Positions 28,256-36,532 of a stretch of DNA of 64,000 nucleotides are shown here, one piece after another. The position numbers were made by a program, and so were the translations under genes. The stretch spans positions 1,364,001 through 1,428,000 of the forward strand of contig NZ_CP076456.1 in NCBI RefSeq assembly GCF_018866305.1, read 5' to 3'. This DNA comes from Arthrobacter sunyaminii (GTDB lineage: Bacteria; Actinomycetota; Actinomycetes; Actinomycetales; Micrococcaceae). Below the pieces are notes generated by a model that worked only from the letters and a program-made list of their open reading frames with translations, did no database searches and had not been told where the DNA came from. Positions within the stretch are counted from its first letter, which is position 1; each line of letters starts with the position of its first letter.

Positions 28256-28296
28256 AAAGGCACACCCGGCGTGGACCGCGTCCCGGGTGTGCCTTT
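28256..28296 (+). terminator. Strong terminator after the M16 peptidase
   Basis: A perfect 14-bp stem (28256-28269 with 28283-28296) ends in CCTTT. It closes the pnp operon at the boundary with the accessory block. Confidence 0.8.
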
Positions 28297-28365
28297 GCCG
28301 TTTAACCGCCGAGCTCCTGAGCCTATCCGCCCGCGAAGGACGGCATTCAGTGCCGTTGATATACG

Positions 28366-29091
28366 TCAGGGGTGTTGGCTGGGTGCGCTGTTCTCGCGGG
28401 GAAGGTAGGGGCGCCAGCCCACGGTGGATTCCACCATGACGGCGTACGCGGCTTCACGGTCCCGGCTTTCCAAGGCTGCTGTCATCCGCATAAAGAATGC
28501 CAGGCGAGCACGAAGACCTTCTTCGTTTACGGCACCGCCCATGGTTGATATCGGCACCCCTTCACGTTCCAGGATGTCCAGCAGTGCACCGTAGACCGGA
28601 CGCAGCATGGCGTTTGGCGACAAGGAGAGCACGTGTCTTTGATAATTGGTGCATGCCTTCATGAAGCCGTTCATGTCCCAGGTCTTAATCGACTGTTCCA
28701 TCTGCCCCAGGTGTTCGCGCAAACGGGTTATGTCGGCCATGGTCGCGTGATCCAGTGCATCCGATACGACGAGCGGATCGAGGGTGTTGCGCATTCGCAG
28801 GGCCTCAGCCACGCTGGGGTCGCCGGTGTCCAGGGTCATCAGCTCGCCACCGAGGCGGCCAAGGACGGTCCGTTCAACAGCAAAGATGCCCCCGCCGGGA
28901 CCCCGGCGGACCTCCACGGCGCCCCGGTCCTGCGCGATTTTCAGACCCTCGTTGAAAGAGCCGGAAGATGCTCCGCTCCGTTCGCGGAGCTCATTCTTCT
29001 GCCCCAGGCGTGCCCCGGGCGGGGAGCTCTCGGAAAGGGATGACAGCAGGGCAGCCACGTCATGGGCGCGACTGCTTGATTGGATCGACAT
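28366..29091 (-). CDS. GntR family regulator with FCD ligand domain
   Basis: About 241 residues from ATG 29091 (GAAGG a few bases upstream); an in-frame GTG at 29154 would add 21. The N-terminal winged helix (about 10-80) contains ELRERSGASSGSFNEGLKIAQDRGAVEV and the wing GPGGGIF. The helical FCD domain (about 95-230) contains RNTLDPLVVSDALDHAT and the His-bearing helix CTNYQRHVLSLSPN. FCD domains bind small organic acids, usually with a metal. It diverges from the monooxygenase-hydrolase gene and most likely controls it through the repeats at 29171-29197. Confidence 0.85.
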   Translation of the reverse strand: MSIQSSSRAHDVAALLSSLSESSPPGARLGQKNELRERSGASSGSFNEGLKIAQDRGAVEVRRGPGGGIFAVERTVLGRLGGELMTLDTGDPSVAEALRMRNTLDPLVVSDALDHATMADITRLREHLGQMEQSIKTWDMNGFMKACTNYQRHVLSLSPNAMLRPVYGALLDILEREGVPISTMGGAVNEEGLRARLAFFMRMTAALESRDREAAYAVMVESTVGWRPYLPRENSAPSQHP

Positions 29092-29170
29092 CCGGCCTTC
29101 TTTCTGCCCTAAGAGTTCGAGCCGCTCGGATTGCTCCTTGACGGGAGTGTGCACTCAGTCTAGGCTCAAA

Positions 29171-29197
29171 ATTCATAGTGATGAATGTGATATTCAT
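29171..29197. promoter_or_regulatory. Overlapping inverted repeats, candidate GntR operator
   Basis: ATTCAT (29171-29176), ATGAAT (29181-29186) and ATTCAT (29192-29197) form two overlapping perfect dyads with 4- and 5-bp gaps. They lie in the AT-rich spacer between the divergent regulator and the monooxygenase gene. Autoregulation and control of the catabolic genes are inferred. Confidence 0.6.
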
Positions 29198-29273
29198 CAT
29201 ATCTTATTGGGCTGTTCGTCACCTCTCTGGTTCGAGGCCCTGTTTTCACCGAGTACATCTTCAAAGGAGAACG

Positions 29274-31661
29274 ATGATCGAGGCCAGTACGCACGTAGAC
29301 GTCCTGATTATCGGAGCCGGCCTGTCCGGTATTGGTGCCGCTGCCCATCTCGTCAGGGAGTGTCCCGGTAAGCGGTACGCGGTCCTGGAGTCGCGCGGTG
29401 CCATTGGCGGGACCTGGGACCTGTTCCGCTACCCCGGCATCCGCTCCGATTCGGACATGTACACCTTCGGCTACTCCTTCAAGCCGTGGAAGGATCCGAA
29501 GGTGATCTCCGAGGGGGAACCGATCAGGCGCTACGTCGAGGAGACCGCCGACGAGTACGGAATTACCAGCCACATCCGGTTCCACCACCGAGTCTTGTCA
29601 GCGGACTGGTCCACGGCCGACGCCCAATGGACGGTAACCGCAGAGCGGACAGACACGGGGGAGGCCGTTAGATTCACCGCCTCGTGGGTCATTGGTGCCA
29701 CCGGGTACTACCGCTACGACGAAGGCTACCGCCCGGTGTTTAAGGGTGAGGAGGGCTTCCGCGGGCAGATTGTGCACCCCCAGCACTGGCCCGAGGATCT
29801 TGATTACACGGGCAAGCGTGTGGTTGTCATCGGCAGCGGTGCCACCGCTGTGACACTGCTCCCGAGCATGGCCGATAAGGCCGCGCACGTCACCATGCTG
29901 CAACGCACTCCCACGTACATCGCGTCCGTGCCGGCCGCCGATCCTCTGGCCGATGTATTGCGGCGCGTGCTCCCTGCATCCGGGGCCTATTCGGTCCTGC
30001 GGTGGAAGAACTGGCTGAACCTGCACCTGCGGTACACACTGAGCCGCAGTAAGCCCGACATGGTTCGTGCCAAGATCCGTAAGGACGCCATCAAGCTGCT
30101 TCCCGCGGGGTACGACGTCGATACGCACTTCAATCCGCCCTACAACCCGTGGGACCAGCGCATTTGTGCGGTCCCTGACGGCGACCTGTTTACTGTCCTG
30201 CGCGGCGGCAAAGCCTCTATTGTCACCGGCAACACCCGGACCTTCACCGAGGACGGGATCGAGCTTGAGTCCGGCGAGCAGCTGCCCGCTGACATTATCG
30301 TGACGGCCACCGGGCTGAATCTGCAGTGGCTGGGCGGCATGACATTGAGCATCGACGGCGAGAAAGTCAACGTCGGCGAGCGCTTCGTCTATAAGGGCAT
30401 GATGATCTCCGGTGTGCCCAACCTGAGCGTGGTCTCGGGGTACACCAACGTTTCCTGGACCCTGAAGGCCGATTTGATCAGCCGATACACATTCCGTCTG
30501 CTGCGGCATCTGGACGCGAACGGGTATGCCAGCGCAACCCCGCTCACCCCCGCAGATGAAACTCCCCATCCTTTCCTCGATCTCGACGCCGGCTACATCC
30601 GGCGGGGAGTCGACGGGATGCCTAAGCAGGGTTCGCGGGTGCCCTGGCGGCTGCACCAGAACTATATGAAGGACATCCGGCTCTTCAGTGGCCGGCTTGA
30701 GGACGGGTCCATCAGCTTCCAGCGCAACGACGGCGTTCCGGCCTCCCGGCCGGCGCTGGCAGAGGGGCTCAATACTCCTCATACTCAGAGCGTCCTGGTT
30801 GGGGGCGGACAGGTCCGGTACCGCGACGAGGGGGAGGGCACCCCGGTGGTGCTGGTGCACGGAATCGGCCGCAGCCTCGAGGACTGGACCGAGCAGCACG
30901 AGTTGCTCGCCGGCCACGGGTACCGCGTCGTAAGCGTCGACCTGGCTGGCTTCGGTGAATCCGCGCCTCTGGGCGAACCGTACACGCTGCCGGCCTTGGC
31001 CCGCTTCCTGGCGGCCTTCCTGGACGCGGTGGGTATCGCTTCGCCCGCGCACCTGGTGGGCAACTCCCTCGGCGGAGCTGTCGCCATGCAACTGTCGCTG
31101 CAGTCTCCCGAGCGGGTGCGCAGCCTCGTGCTCGCCGGCAGTGCCGGCTTCGGGCGCGAGGTCGCCCTGCCGGTCCGGCTGATGTCGGTCCGGCCGCTGG
31201 GCAAACTGCTCATGGGCAAGCCCAGTCCGGCCTCGGCACGACGCGTAGAGCTCAACCTCTTCCACGACCCTGCGCTGGTCACAGACGAGAGGGTTGACCG
31301 TGGATTCCGTTTGGCCTCGAGACCGGACGCCACCCGCGTCTTCCTGGACACCGCTGCGGCACTGGGCACAATCCGCGGTTCCCGCGAGGCCTGGCGCGAG
31401 GAGTTGATGGCCGGAGTCGCAGCGCAGCGCGTACCCGCCCTGGTCGTGTGGGGGGACAAGGACAAGATCTTCCCGTTCGCCCATCTCGCCGCCGCCGGCA
31501 AACACTTGCCGCAGGCCCGCACCCACGCCTTCCGAGACACCGGGCACATGCCGCAGATCGAGCGGGCCGCGGAATTTGCCAGTCTGATCCGCGGCTTCTG
31601 GGCCGAGGCGCCCCTCCCGCCCGAACCCGCCGGCGAAGATACCCTCACCGCATCCCGCTGA
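29274..31661 (+). CDS. Fused Baeyer-Villiger monooxygenase and alpha/beta-hydrolase
   Basis: 795 residues from ATG 29274 after AAAGGAG. The N-terminal half (1 to about 495) is a type I flavin Baeyer-Villiger monooxygenase: FAD motif GAGLSG (14-19), fingerprint F162-x-G164-x3-H168-x3-W172, NADPH motif GSGATA. The C-terminal half (about 510-795) is an alpha/beta-hydrolase: oxyanion motif HG at 529, nucleophile Ser598 in GNSLGG, probable acid Asp730, His758 in TGHMPQ. The first half would turn a ketone into an ester with O2 and NADPH; the second would hydrolyse the ester to alcohol and acid. Usually these are separate genes (acmA/acmB in Gordonia; mymA and lipR in Mycobacterium). No frame break is visible. 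The substrate is unknown. Confidence 0.88.
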   Translation: MIEASTHVDVLIIGAGLSGIGAAAHLVRECPGKRYAVLESRGAIGGTWDLFRYPGIRSDSDMYTFGYSFKPWKDPKVISEGEPIRRYVEETADEYGITSHIRFHHRVLSADWSTADAQWTVTAERTDTGEAVRFTASWVIGATGYYRYDEGYRPVFKGEEGFRGQIVHPQHWPEDLDYTGKRVVVIGSGATAVTLLPSMADKAAHVTMLQRTPTYIASVPAADPLADVLRRVLPASGAYSVLRWKNWLNLHLRYTLSRSKPDMVRAKIRKDAIKLLPAGYDVDTHFNPPYNPWDQRICAVPDGDLFTVLRGGKASIVTGNTRTFTEDGIELESGEQLPADIIVTATGLNLQWLGGMTLSIDGEKVNVGERFVYKGMMISGVPNLSVVSGYTNVSWTLKADLISRYTFRLLRHLDANGYASATPLTPADETPHPFLDLDAGYIRRGVDGMPKQGSRVPWRLHQNYMKDIRLFSGRLEDGSISFQRNDGVPASRPALAEGLNTPHTQSVLVGGGQVRYRDEGEGTPVVLVHGIGRSLEDWTEQHELLAGHGYRVVSVDLAGFGESAPLGEPYTLPALARFLAAFLDAVGIASPAHLVGNSLGGAVAMQLSLQSPERVRSLVLAGSAGFGREVALPVRLMSVRPLGKLLMGKPSPASARRVELNLFHDPALVTDERVDRGFRLASRPDATRVFLDTAAALGTIRGSREAWREELMAGVAAQRVPALVVWGDKDKIFPFAHLAAAGKHLPQARTHAFRDTGHMPQIERAAEFASLIRGFWAEAPLPPEPAGEDTLTASR

Positions 31662-31709
31662 CCAAGCGCCTAAGACCCCCGTCCTCAAACCGAAAGCAGA
31701 CCACACGAC

Positions 31710-33233
31710 ATGCCCAGCCTTCAGAACTTAGGAATCGGATCCTGGCCGCGCCGGCGGGCAACGCTGAGCCCCCATCGAGTAGCAGTGGAGTTCGAGGGTG
31801 CAGCGCTGACATTCGCACAGTTCGCTGCCCGGGTGGAATCACTCTCCGCGTGGCTGGCCCGTCAAGGGGTTGGTCCGGGCGACCGGGTGGCCTACTGGGG
31901 CGTCAATCACCCGGCGCTGCTCGAGACCCTGTTCGCCACGACGCGGATCGGGGCGATCTCCGTGCTGGTCAACGCCCGGCTTGCGCCTGCAGAGGCGGAG
32001 TACATCCTGAAGGACAGCGGTGCGCTCGTGCTCTTCTTCGGGCGGGAGCAGGCCGAAGCCACCAGGATGATCGCCGAGAGGATCCCCGCCGGCGTTCTGG
32101 TGGACATCGATGGAACCGGGACGGCCGAAGTTGCCTACGGGCAGCTGCCCGTTGATTCGCAGCCGGTGCCCGAGGCCAACTGTGGACTGGATGATCCCGC
32201 GGTGCTGATGTATACCTCCGGTACCACCGGTCGGCCCAAAGGTGCGCTGCTCACTCACGGCAACCTGTTCTTCAACGACATCAATGTCCTCATCGATTCG
32301 GACATCCGCCCTGACGAGGTGTGCCTCGCGGCTGCCCCGCTGTTCCACATCGCCGGGCTCAACGGGCTTGTGCTGCCGACCTTCCTCAAAGGCGGCACCA
32401 TCGTGGTGCACCGGCGGGTGGAGCCGGAAGCCATCTTCTCGGCAATCCAGGATCGAGGGGTGACCAGCATGTTCGCGGTGCCGTCAATTCTCGATGCCCT
32501 CGCGCACCATCGCCTGTTCAGCACAACTGACTTGTCGTCGCTGCGGAACATCGTCGTCGGCGGGGCGCCGGTACCCGAACGCATTCTGCGCAGCTGGGCT
32601 GCGCGGGACGTGGCTGTCCAACAGGGCTACGGTCTGACGGAAACTGCCCCGATGGTGCTCAAACTTAACGGCCAGGAAGGGATCGGCAAGGCCGGCTCCG
32701 CCGGCAAGCCGCAGTTCCTCGTCGATGTGCGCCTCGTCGCCCCGGGCGGTGAGCCGGCACGCCCGGGGGAGATCGGGGAAATCCAGACTGTAGGTCCCAA
32801 CGTCATTCACGAGTATTGGCAGCGCCCCGACGCTACTGCCGCGGCGTTTACTGACGGCTGGTTCTGCACCGGGGACGCAGCGGAGAGGGATGAAGAGGGC
32901 TATTACTGGATCAGGGACCGGTACAAGGACATGTATGTCTCCGGTGGAGAGAACGTGTATCCGGCCGAAGTGGAGACCGCGCTGCTGAACGTGCCCGGTG
33001 TCGCCGAAGCCGCCGTCGTCGGGGTGCCCGACGACCAATGGGGTGAAGTTGGCAAGGCATTCGTCGTGCCCGATACAGGCTTTGAGATCAGGAGCGGGGA
33101 GGACATCCGCGAGGCGGTGGCTCCAATCCTGTCCCGGTTCAAGATCCCTAAGTACATCGAGATCATCGACCACATGCCCCGCACCTCCACCGGTAAATTG
33201 CTCAAAACGGAGTTGCGCAACCGCGAAGGATAA
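31710..33233 (+). CDS. Acyl-CoA synthetase (AMP-dependent, FadD13-like)
   Basis: 507 residues. The ANL-family motifs are present: P-loop YTSGTTGRPKGALLTH (about 169-184), QGYGLTETAP, TGDAAERDEEGYYWIRDR and the C-terminal catalytic lysine in STGKLLKTELR. It adenylates a carboxylic acid and transfers it to CoA. It begins 48 nt after the monooxygenase-hydrolase and would activate the acid released by that enzyme. The size is near that of mycobacterial FadD13, which ends the mymA operon. Whether it takes short-, long-chain or aromatic acids cannot be told. Confidence 0.9.
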   Translation: MPSLQNLGIGSWPRRRATLSPHRVAVEFEGAALTFAQFAARVESLSAWLARQGVGPGDRVAYWGVNHPALLETLFATTRIGAISVLVNARLAPAEAEYILKDSGALVLFFGREQAEATRMIAERIPAGVLVDIDGTGTAEVAYGQLPVDSQPVPEANCGLDDPAVLMYTSGTTGRPKGALLTHGNLFFNDINVLIDSDIRPDEVCLAAAPLFHIAGLNGLVLPTFLKGGTIVVHRRVEPEAIFSAIQDRGVTSMFAVPSILDALAHHRLFSTTDLSSLRNIVVGGAPVPERILRSWAARDVAVQQGYGLTETAPMVLKLNGQEGIGKAGSAGKPQFLVDVRLVAPGGEPARPGEIGEIQTVGPNVIHEYWQRPDATAAAFTDGWFCTGDAAERDEEGYYWIRDRYKDMYVSGGENVYPAEVETALLNVPGVAEAAVVGVPDDQWGEVGKAFVVPDTGFEIRSGEDIREAVAPILSRFKIPKYIEIIDHMPRTSTGKLLKTELRNREG

Positions 33234-33280
33234 AAGGAACAGAAGAGTGCGTAATGGTTCCTGCCGCCGGCGATCTGCGG

Positions 33281-33568
33281 CTACCCGCCGGCGAAGGGCG
33301 GCAGAATGTCCACAGTGTCTGACGCAGCCAGCGGCAGGGACCGGTCCCGGGCAGCAAACCCGTTGACCAGGAAGGTGCTGCGCGAAATCACACTCTTCAG
33401 CGGGGGAGTGCCCCCGGGGGCCGAATCATGCCGGGTGGCCAGAAAGTCCAGCAGGTCACTCAGCGGGGCACCCTCGGCAACGCCGTCCACGCCGGGCTCC
33501 AAGCCGGCCAGGATTTCTTCTTCCACGCCGGCCGCCGCCTTCGCGGCTCCAAAATATCGAATCTGCAC
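33281..33568 (-). CDS. moaD: Molybdopterin synthase small subunit MoaD
   Basis: 95 residues, beta-grasp ubiquitin-like. It ends in the required Gly-Gly (PPFAGG), whose C-terminus is thiocarboxylated to donate sulfur to cyclic pyranopterin. MQIRYFGAAKAAAG and FLVNG are typical. GTG 33568 follows the moaA stop without a gap, so moaA-moaD are one unit on the minus strand. Its partner MoaE is encoded 7 kb away on the plus strand. An inverted repeat CGCCGGCG (33265-33272 and 33286-33293) overlaps the end and may terminate it. Confidence 0.9.
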   Translation of the reverse strand: MQIRYFGAAKAAAGVEEEILAGLEPGVDGVAEGAPLSDLLDFLATRHDSAPGGTPPLKSVISRSTFLVNGFAARDRSLPLAASDTVDILPPFAGG

Positions 33569-34741
33569 TTAGCCGCCTATCGCGCTCATGGTCCGGTCCG
33601 GCTGCACGTAGTCAGCGTCTCCCAGACCGGCATGGTCCATTCCGTGGGCTTTGGGCTTGCCCCACATGGCGTCCTGCCAGCGGGCCGCCACCTCGTCATC
33701 GCCGGTTCCGGTCCGGAGAAGTTCCATCAGGTCGGTTTCCTCGTGCGAAAACAGGCAGCTGCGCACCTTGCCCTCGGCCGTGATCCGCGTTCGCCGACAG
33801 TCCGCGCAGAACGGTTCGGTGACCGAGGCAATGATGCCCACGATGCCGGCCACAACATCGGGAGCGCTGCGTCGCCGGACTTCCCAGCGTTCGGCGGGCG
33901 CGCCGTCGCGCTGCCGCGGATCAGGAGTGAGGATGAAGTCCCGTTCCAGCCAGCCGCGGATCTCCGCCGCGGAAATCATACCCTCGCGGGTCCAGCCGTG
34001 GTCTGCGTCCAGCGGCATCTGCTCAATAAACCGCAGCTCAAAGCCGTGGCTGACGGCCCATTCGAGCAGGTCCGGTGATTCGACGTCGTTGATGCCGCGC
34101 ATCAGGACCGCATTGATCTTGATCAGTCCCAGCCCCACGCGCGCCGCTTCCTCCACTCCGGCCAGCACCCGGGGCAGGAACGGCCGGCGGGTCAGCTGGG
34201 CGAAGGTATCCGGATGCAGCGAATCCAGCGACACATTGATACGGGTCAGACCGGCGTCCTTGAGCGCCTGCGCTTTTTTGTCCAGGCCCAGACCGTTGGT
34301 GGTCAGCGAGATGGGAAGGTCCGGATGGTTGCTGCGGATTCCCGCCACAATGTCCACCAGATCGGCGCGCACGAGGGGTTCGCCACCGGTCAGGCGCAGT
34401 TCCCGGACTCCGAGCACGTCCACGCCGATCCGCACCAGCCGGATAATCTCTGCGGCACTGAGGACCCTGTCCTTGGCCAGCCAGTCCAAACCCTCGGCGG
34501 GCATGCAGTAGGTGCAGCGCAGATTGCACTTGTCTGTTAGGGAAAGCCGCATATCGGTGGCCCGGCGTCCGTACCGGTCCAGCAGCCCGTCGGCGCTGCG
34601 GACGCCGGCTGCCGCCGCGGAGCCGTAGGCAACGGGTCCGCCGTCAGGAACGACGGAGTCACTCGAAACGGGGGCGCACCCGGCGGAGCCGGCCGCGCTT
34701 GGAGGCGAGCCGATGGACGGCATTCCCAGCTGGATACCCAT
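33569..34741 (-). CDS. moaA: GTP 3',8-cyclase MoaA
   Basis: 390 residues. This radical SAM enzyme converts GTP to the first molybdopterin precursor together with MoaC. The N-terminal cluster motif CNLRCTYC (Cys72, 76, 79) and the C-terminal cluster FCADCRRTRI followed by SC are present; the protein ends in the Gly-Gly needed for activity. The N-terminus is about 50 residues longer than most homologues, low-complexity and Gly/Ser-rich. The ATG at 34741 is nevertheless supported by a TAACCT 6 nt upstream, suggesting a leaderless mRNA. It diverges from modA across only 38 bp. Confidence 0.94.
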   Translation of the reverse strand: MGIQLGMPSIGSPPSAAGSAGCAPVSSDSVVPDGGPVAYGSAAAAGVRSADGLLDRYGRRATDMRLSLTDKCNLRCTYCMPAEGLDWLAKDRVLSAAEIIRLVRIGVDVLGVRELRLTGGEPLVRADLVDIVAGIRSNHPDLPISLTTNGLGLDKKAQALKDAGLTRINVSLDSLHPDTFAQLTRRPFLPRVLAGVEEAARVGLGLIKINAVLMRGINDVESPDLLEWAVSHGFELRFIEQMPLDADHGWTREGMISAAEIRGWLERDFILTPDPRQRDGAPAERWEVRRRSAPDVVAGIVGIIASVTEPFCADCRRTRITAEGKVRSCLFSHEETDLMELLRTGTGDDEVAARWQDAMWGKPKAHGMDHAGLGDADYVQPDRTMSAIGG

Positions 34742-34747
34742 GGGTCG

Positions 34748-34753
34748 AGGTTA
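34748..34753 (-). promoter_or_regulatory. -10 hexamer for leaderless moaA
   Basis: On the minus strand TAACCT ends 6 nt before the moaA ATG. Only 14 bp separate it from the modA -10 hexamer on the other strand, so the two promoters overlap back to back. Confidence 0.5.
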
Positions 34754-34767
34754 CGCCCTTTCACGGT

Positions 34768-34773
34768 TAGGCT
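34768..34773 (+). promoter_or_regulatory. -10 hexamer for leaderless modA
   Basis: TAGGCT ends 6 nt before the modA ATG at 34780; no Shine-Dalgarno is present. Confidence 0.5.
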
Positions 34774-34779
34774 CTATCA

Positions 34780-35550
34780 ATGCGTTTTATCCGTCATAAC
34801 CGGCCACTTCTGGCTGCCTCCGCTGCCCTGCTGGCTGTTGCGGCCGGCTGTTCCGCGCCCGCGGACAGCGGCGCGGGGACGCAGGCACCCGACATCACGG
34901 TATTCGCCGCTGCTTCCCTCACCGACGTGATCGAAGCCATGGATGAAGCCTACGACGGCGGTGGCCGGCTGCGCATCAACCTCGGCTCAAGCGCCCAGCT
35001 CAGTGGACAGCTTTTGTCCGGCGCCAAGGCCGACATCGTCATCACTGCGGACCTGGAGGCCATGGACGCGGTCCGGGAGGAGGGGCTGACAGCGTCCGGC
35101 CGGGTAGTCGCCGGAAATGCCACTGTCCTGGCGCTGGCCCCCGGGAATCCAGGGAAGGTGAGGTCACTTGCCGATTTGTCCTCGGAAGAAGTGCAGACTG
35201 CCGTCTGCGCAGCCTCAGTGCCGTGCGGCCGGGCTGCGGCGCGCGTGCTGGAAAGCGCCGGCGTGGCGCTGGACGGGGAAAGCCGGGAGGACAGCGCCCG
35301 GGCGGTCCTGACCAAGGTGACAACGGGACAGGCGGATGCCGGGCTGGTGTACCAAACCGACGCGCTCTCGGCTGCGAACCAAGGGGTGACGTATGTTGAA
35401 CTGAATGATCCCGAACCGAACCAGTACCCCGCGGCGCTGACTGCGGAGGGAGCGAAGCATGAGGCAGCAGTCCGATTCTATGAGTGGCTTACAGGTGAGG
35501 ACGCCGCCCGGATCTTCCGCGAGGCAGGCTTCCGTCCTCCGGGACAGTGA
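34780..35550 (+). CDS. modA: Molybdate ABC transporter substrate-binding lipoprotein
   Basis: 256 residues. A lipoprotein signal peptide ends at the lipobox LAVAAGC (Cys about residue 24). The mature protein has ModA signatures: ITVFAAASLTDVIEAM near the start, NLGSSAQLSGQLLSGAKADIVITAD and the DAGLVYQTDALSA region. It would capture molybdate or tungstate outside the membrane. modB follows. No ATPase gene (modC) is in the cluster. Confidence 0.92.
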   Translation: MRFIRHNRPLLAASAALLAVAAGCSAPADSGAGTQAPDITVFAAASLTDVIEAMDEAYDGGGRLRINLGSSAQLSGQLLSGAKADIVITADLEAMDAVREEGLTASGRVVAGNATVLALAPGNPGKVRSLADLSSEEVQTAVCAASVPCGRAAARVLESAGVALDGESREDSARAVLTKVTTGQADAGLVYQTDALSAANQGVTYVELNDPEPNQYPAALTAEGAKHEAAVRFYEWLTGEDAARIFREAGFRPPGQ

Positions 35551-35599
35551 CCGGGGCAGTGGCAGAGGCAATGACCGTGAGCCGGAACGGGGCAGCGCA

Positions 35600-36400
35600 A
35601 TGAACCGTGAAGCACGAGCCACCACACCGGCATGGCTGTGGATTCCTGCATCGCTGGCGCTGCTGTTCTGCGCCGGCCCGGTGGCGGCGCTCCTGCTCAA
35701 CGTCCCCTGGACCTCGCTGGGCTCACTGCTGACCGCCTCCGAAGCCCGCACGGCGCTGGGACTGTCGCTGGCCACGTCTGTGGGCTCCACGCTGATCTGC
35801 GTAGCGCTGGGCCTGCCGCTGGCGGTGCTCTTCAGCAAGCTGTCCGGGCCATGGATGCAGTTGCTGCGCGGCATCCTGCTCATTCCGCTGGTGCTGTCCC
35901 CGGTGGTGTCCGGCATTGCCCTGCTGTACTTCTGGGGACGGCAGGGAATCGCAGGCCGGCTGCTGGAATCCGCAGGCCTGGGCGTGGGTTACTCGCCGGC
36001 CGCGGTCCTGATTGTGCAGGTGTTTGTCTCGCTTCCGTTCTTTGTGGTGGCATCGCTGAGCAGCCTGCGGGCCGTTGACCATGACCTGGAAATGGCCGCC
36101 GCCACCTCCGGAGCCGGGCCCACCGCAATCCTGCGCTACATCACCGTGCCGCTGGCACTGCCCGGCATCATTGTCGGCGCTCTGCTCGCCTTCGCCCGTT
36201 CCCTGGGCGAGTACGGCGCCACCATCACCTTCGCCGGCAGCATCGAGGGCCGCACCCGTACCCTGCCGCTGCAGATCGAGCTCAGCCTGAACTCCAACCA
36301 GCCGGAAATCGCGCTGGGGATCTGCCTGATCCTGATCTCGCTCTACCTGGTGCTGCTGGCGCTGGCACGCTTCGGGGTGGCACTGCTGCTGCCGCGCTGA
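35600..36400 (+). CDS. modB: Molybdate ABC transporter permease
   Basis: 266 residues from ATG 35600, with six hydrophobic segments. The EAA-type loop that docks to the ATPase is visible as EMAAATSGAGPTAILRYIT, and RSLGEYGATITFAGS is typical of ModB. The frame is open upstream into modA (to 35459) but that extension is hydrophilic and unconserved. With ModA it forms the channel part of a molybdate importer; the ATPase must come from elsewhere in the genome or be shared. Confidence 0.92.
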   Translation: MNREARATTPAWLWIPASLALLFCAGPVAALLLNVPWTSLGSLLTASEARTALGLSLATSVGSTLICVALGLPLAVLFSKLSGPWMQLLRGILLIPLVLSPVVSGIALLYFWGRQGIAGRLLESAGLGVGYSPAAVLIVQVFVSLPFFVVASLSSLRAVDHDLEMAAATSGAGPTAILRYITVPLALPGIIVGALLAFARSLGEYGATITFAGSIEGRTRTLPLQIELSLNSNQPEIALGICLILISLYLVLLALARFGVALLLPR

Positions 36401-36484
36401 CCGGCCGCACCGGGCTTCTCAGCATCCGCCCAGCCGGTACCGATAGAACAGACCAGCAGGAGACCAGCGGAAAACAAAACCGCG

Positions 36485-36532
36485 ATGGACAACCCATCGG
36501 CGGCGGAACATCAACAGAAGCGAGCGGCATGA
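36485..36532 (+). other. 15-codon open frame coupled to the molybdoenzyme start
   Basis: ATG 36485 opens a 15-residue frame whose TGA overlaps the ATG of the next gene (ATGA). A 6-bp hairpin (CGATGG with CCATCG) covers its start. The ribosome-binding site is poor, so it may be chance; a leader peptide is possible. Apart from this, the 128-bp spacer after modB holds nothing recognisable. Confidence 0.2.

Noticed and set aside
29598..31706. Minus-strand frame of about 700 codons opposite the monooxygenase-hydrolase gene
   Set aside because: The plus-strand frame has intact catalytic motifs of two enzyme families; the antisense product resembles nothing.
34742..34779. Molybdenum-cofactor riboswitch before moaA
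   Set aside because: Only 38 bp separate the divergent genes, far too little for the motif.
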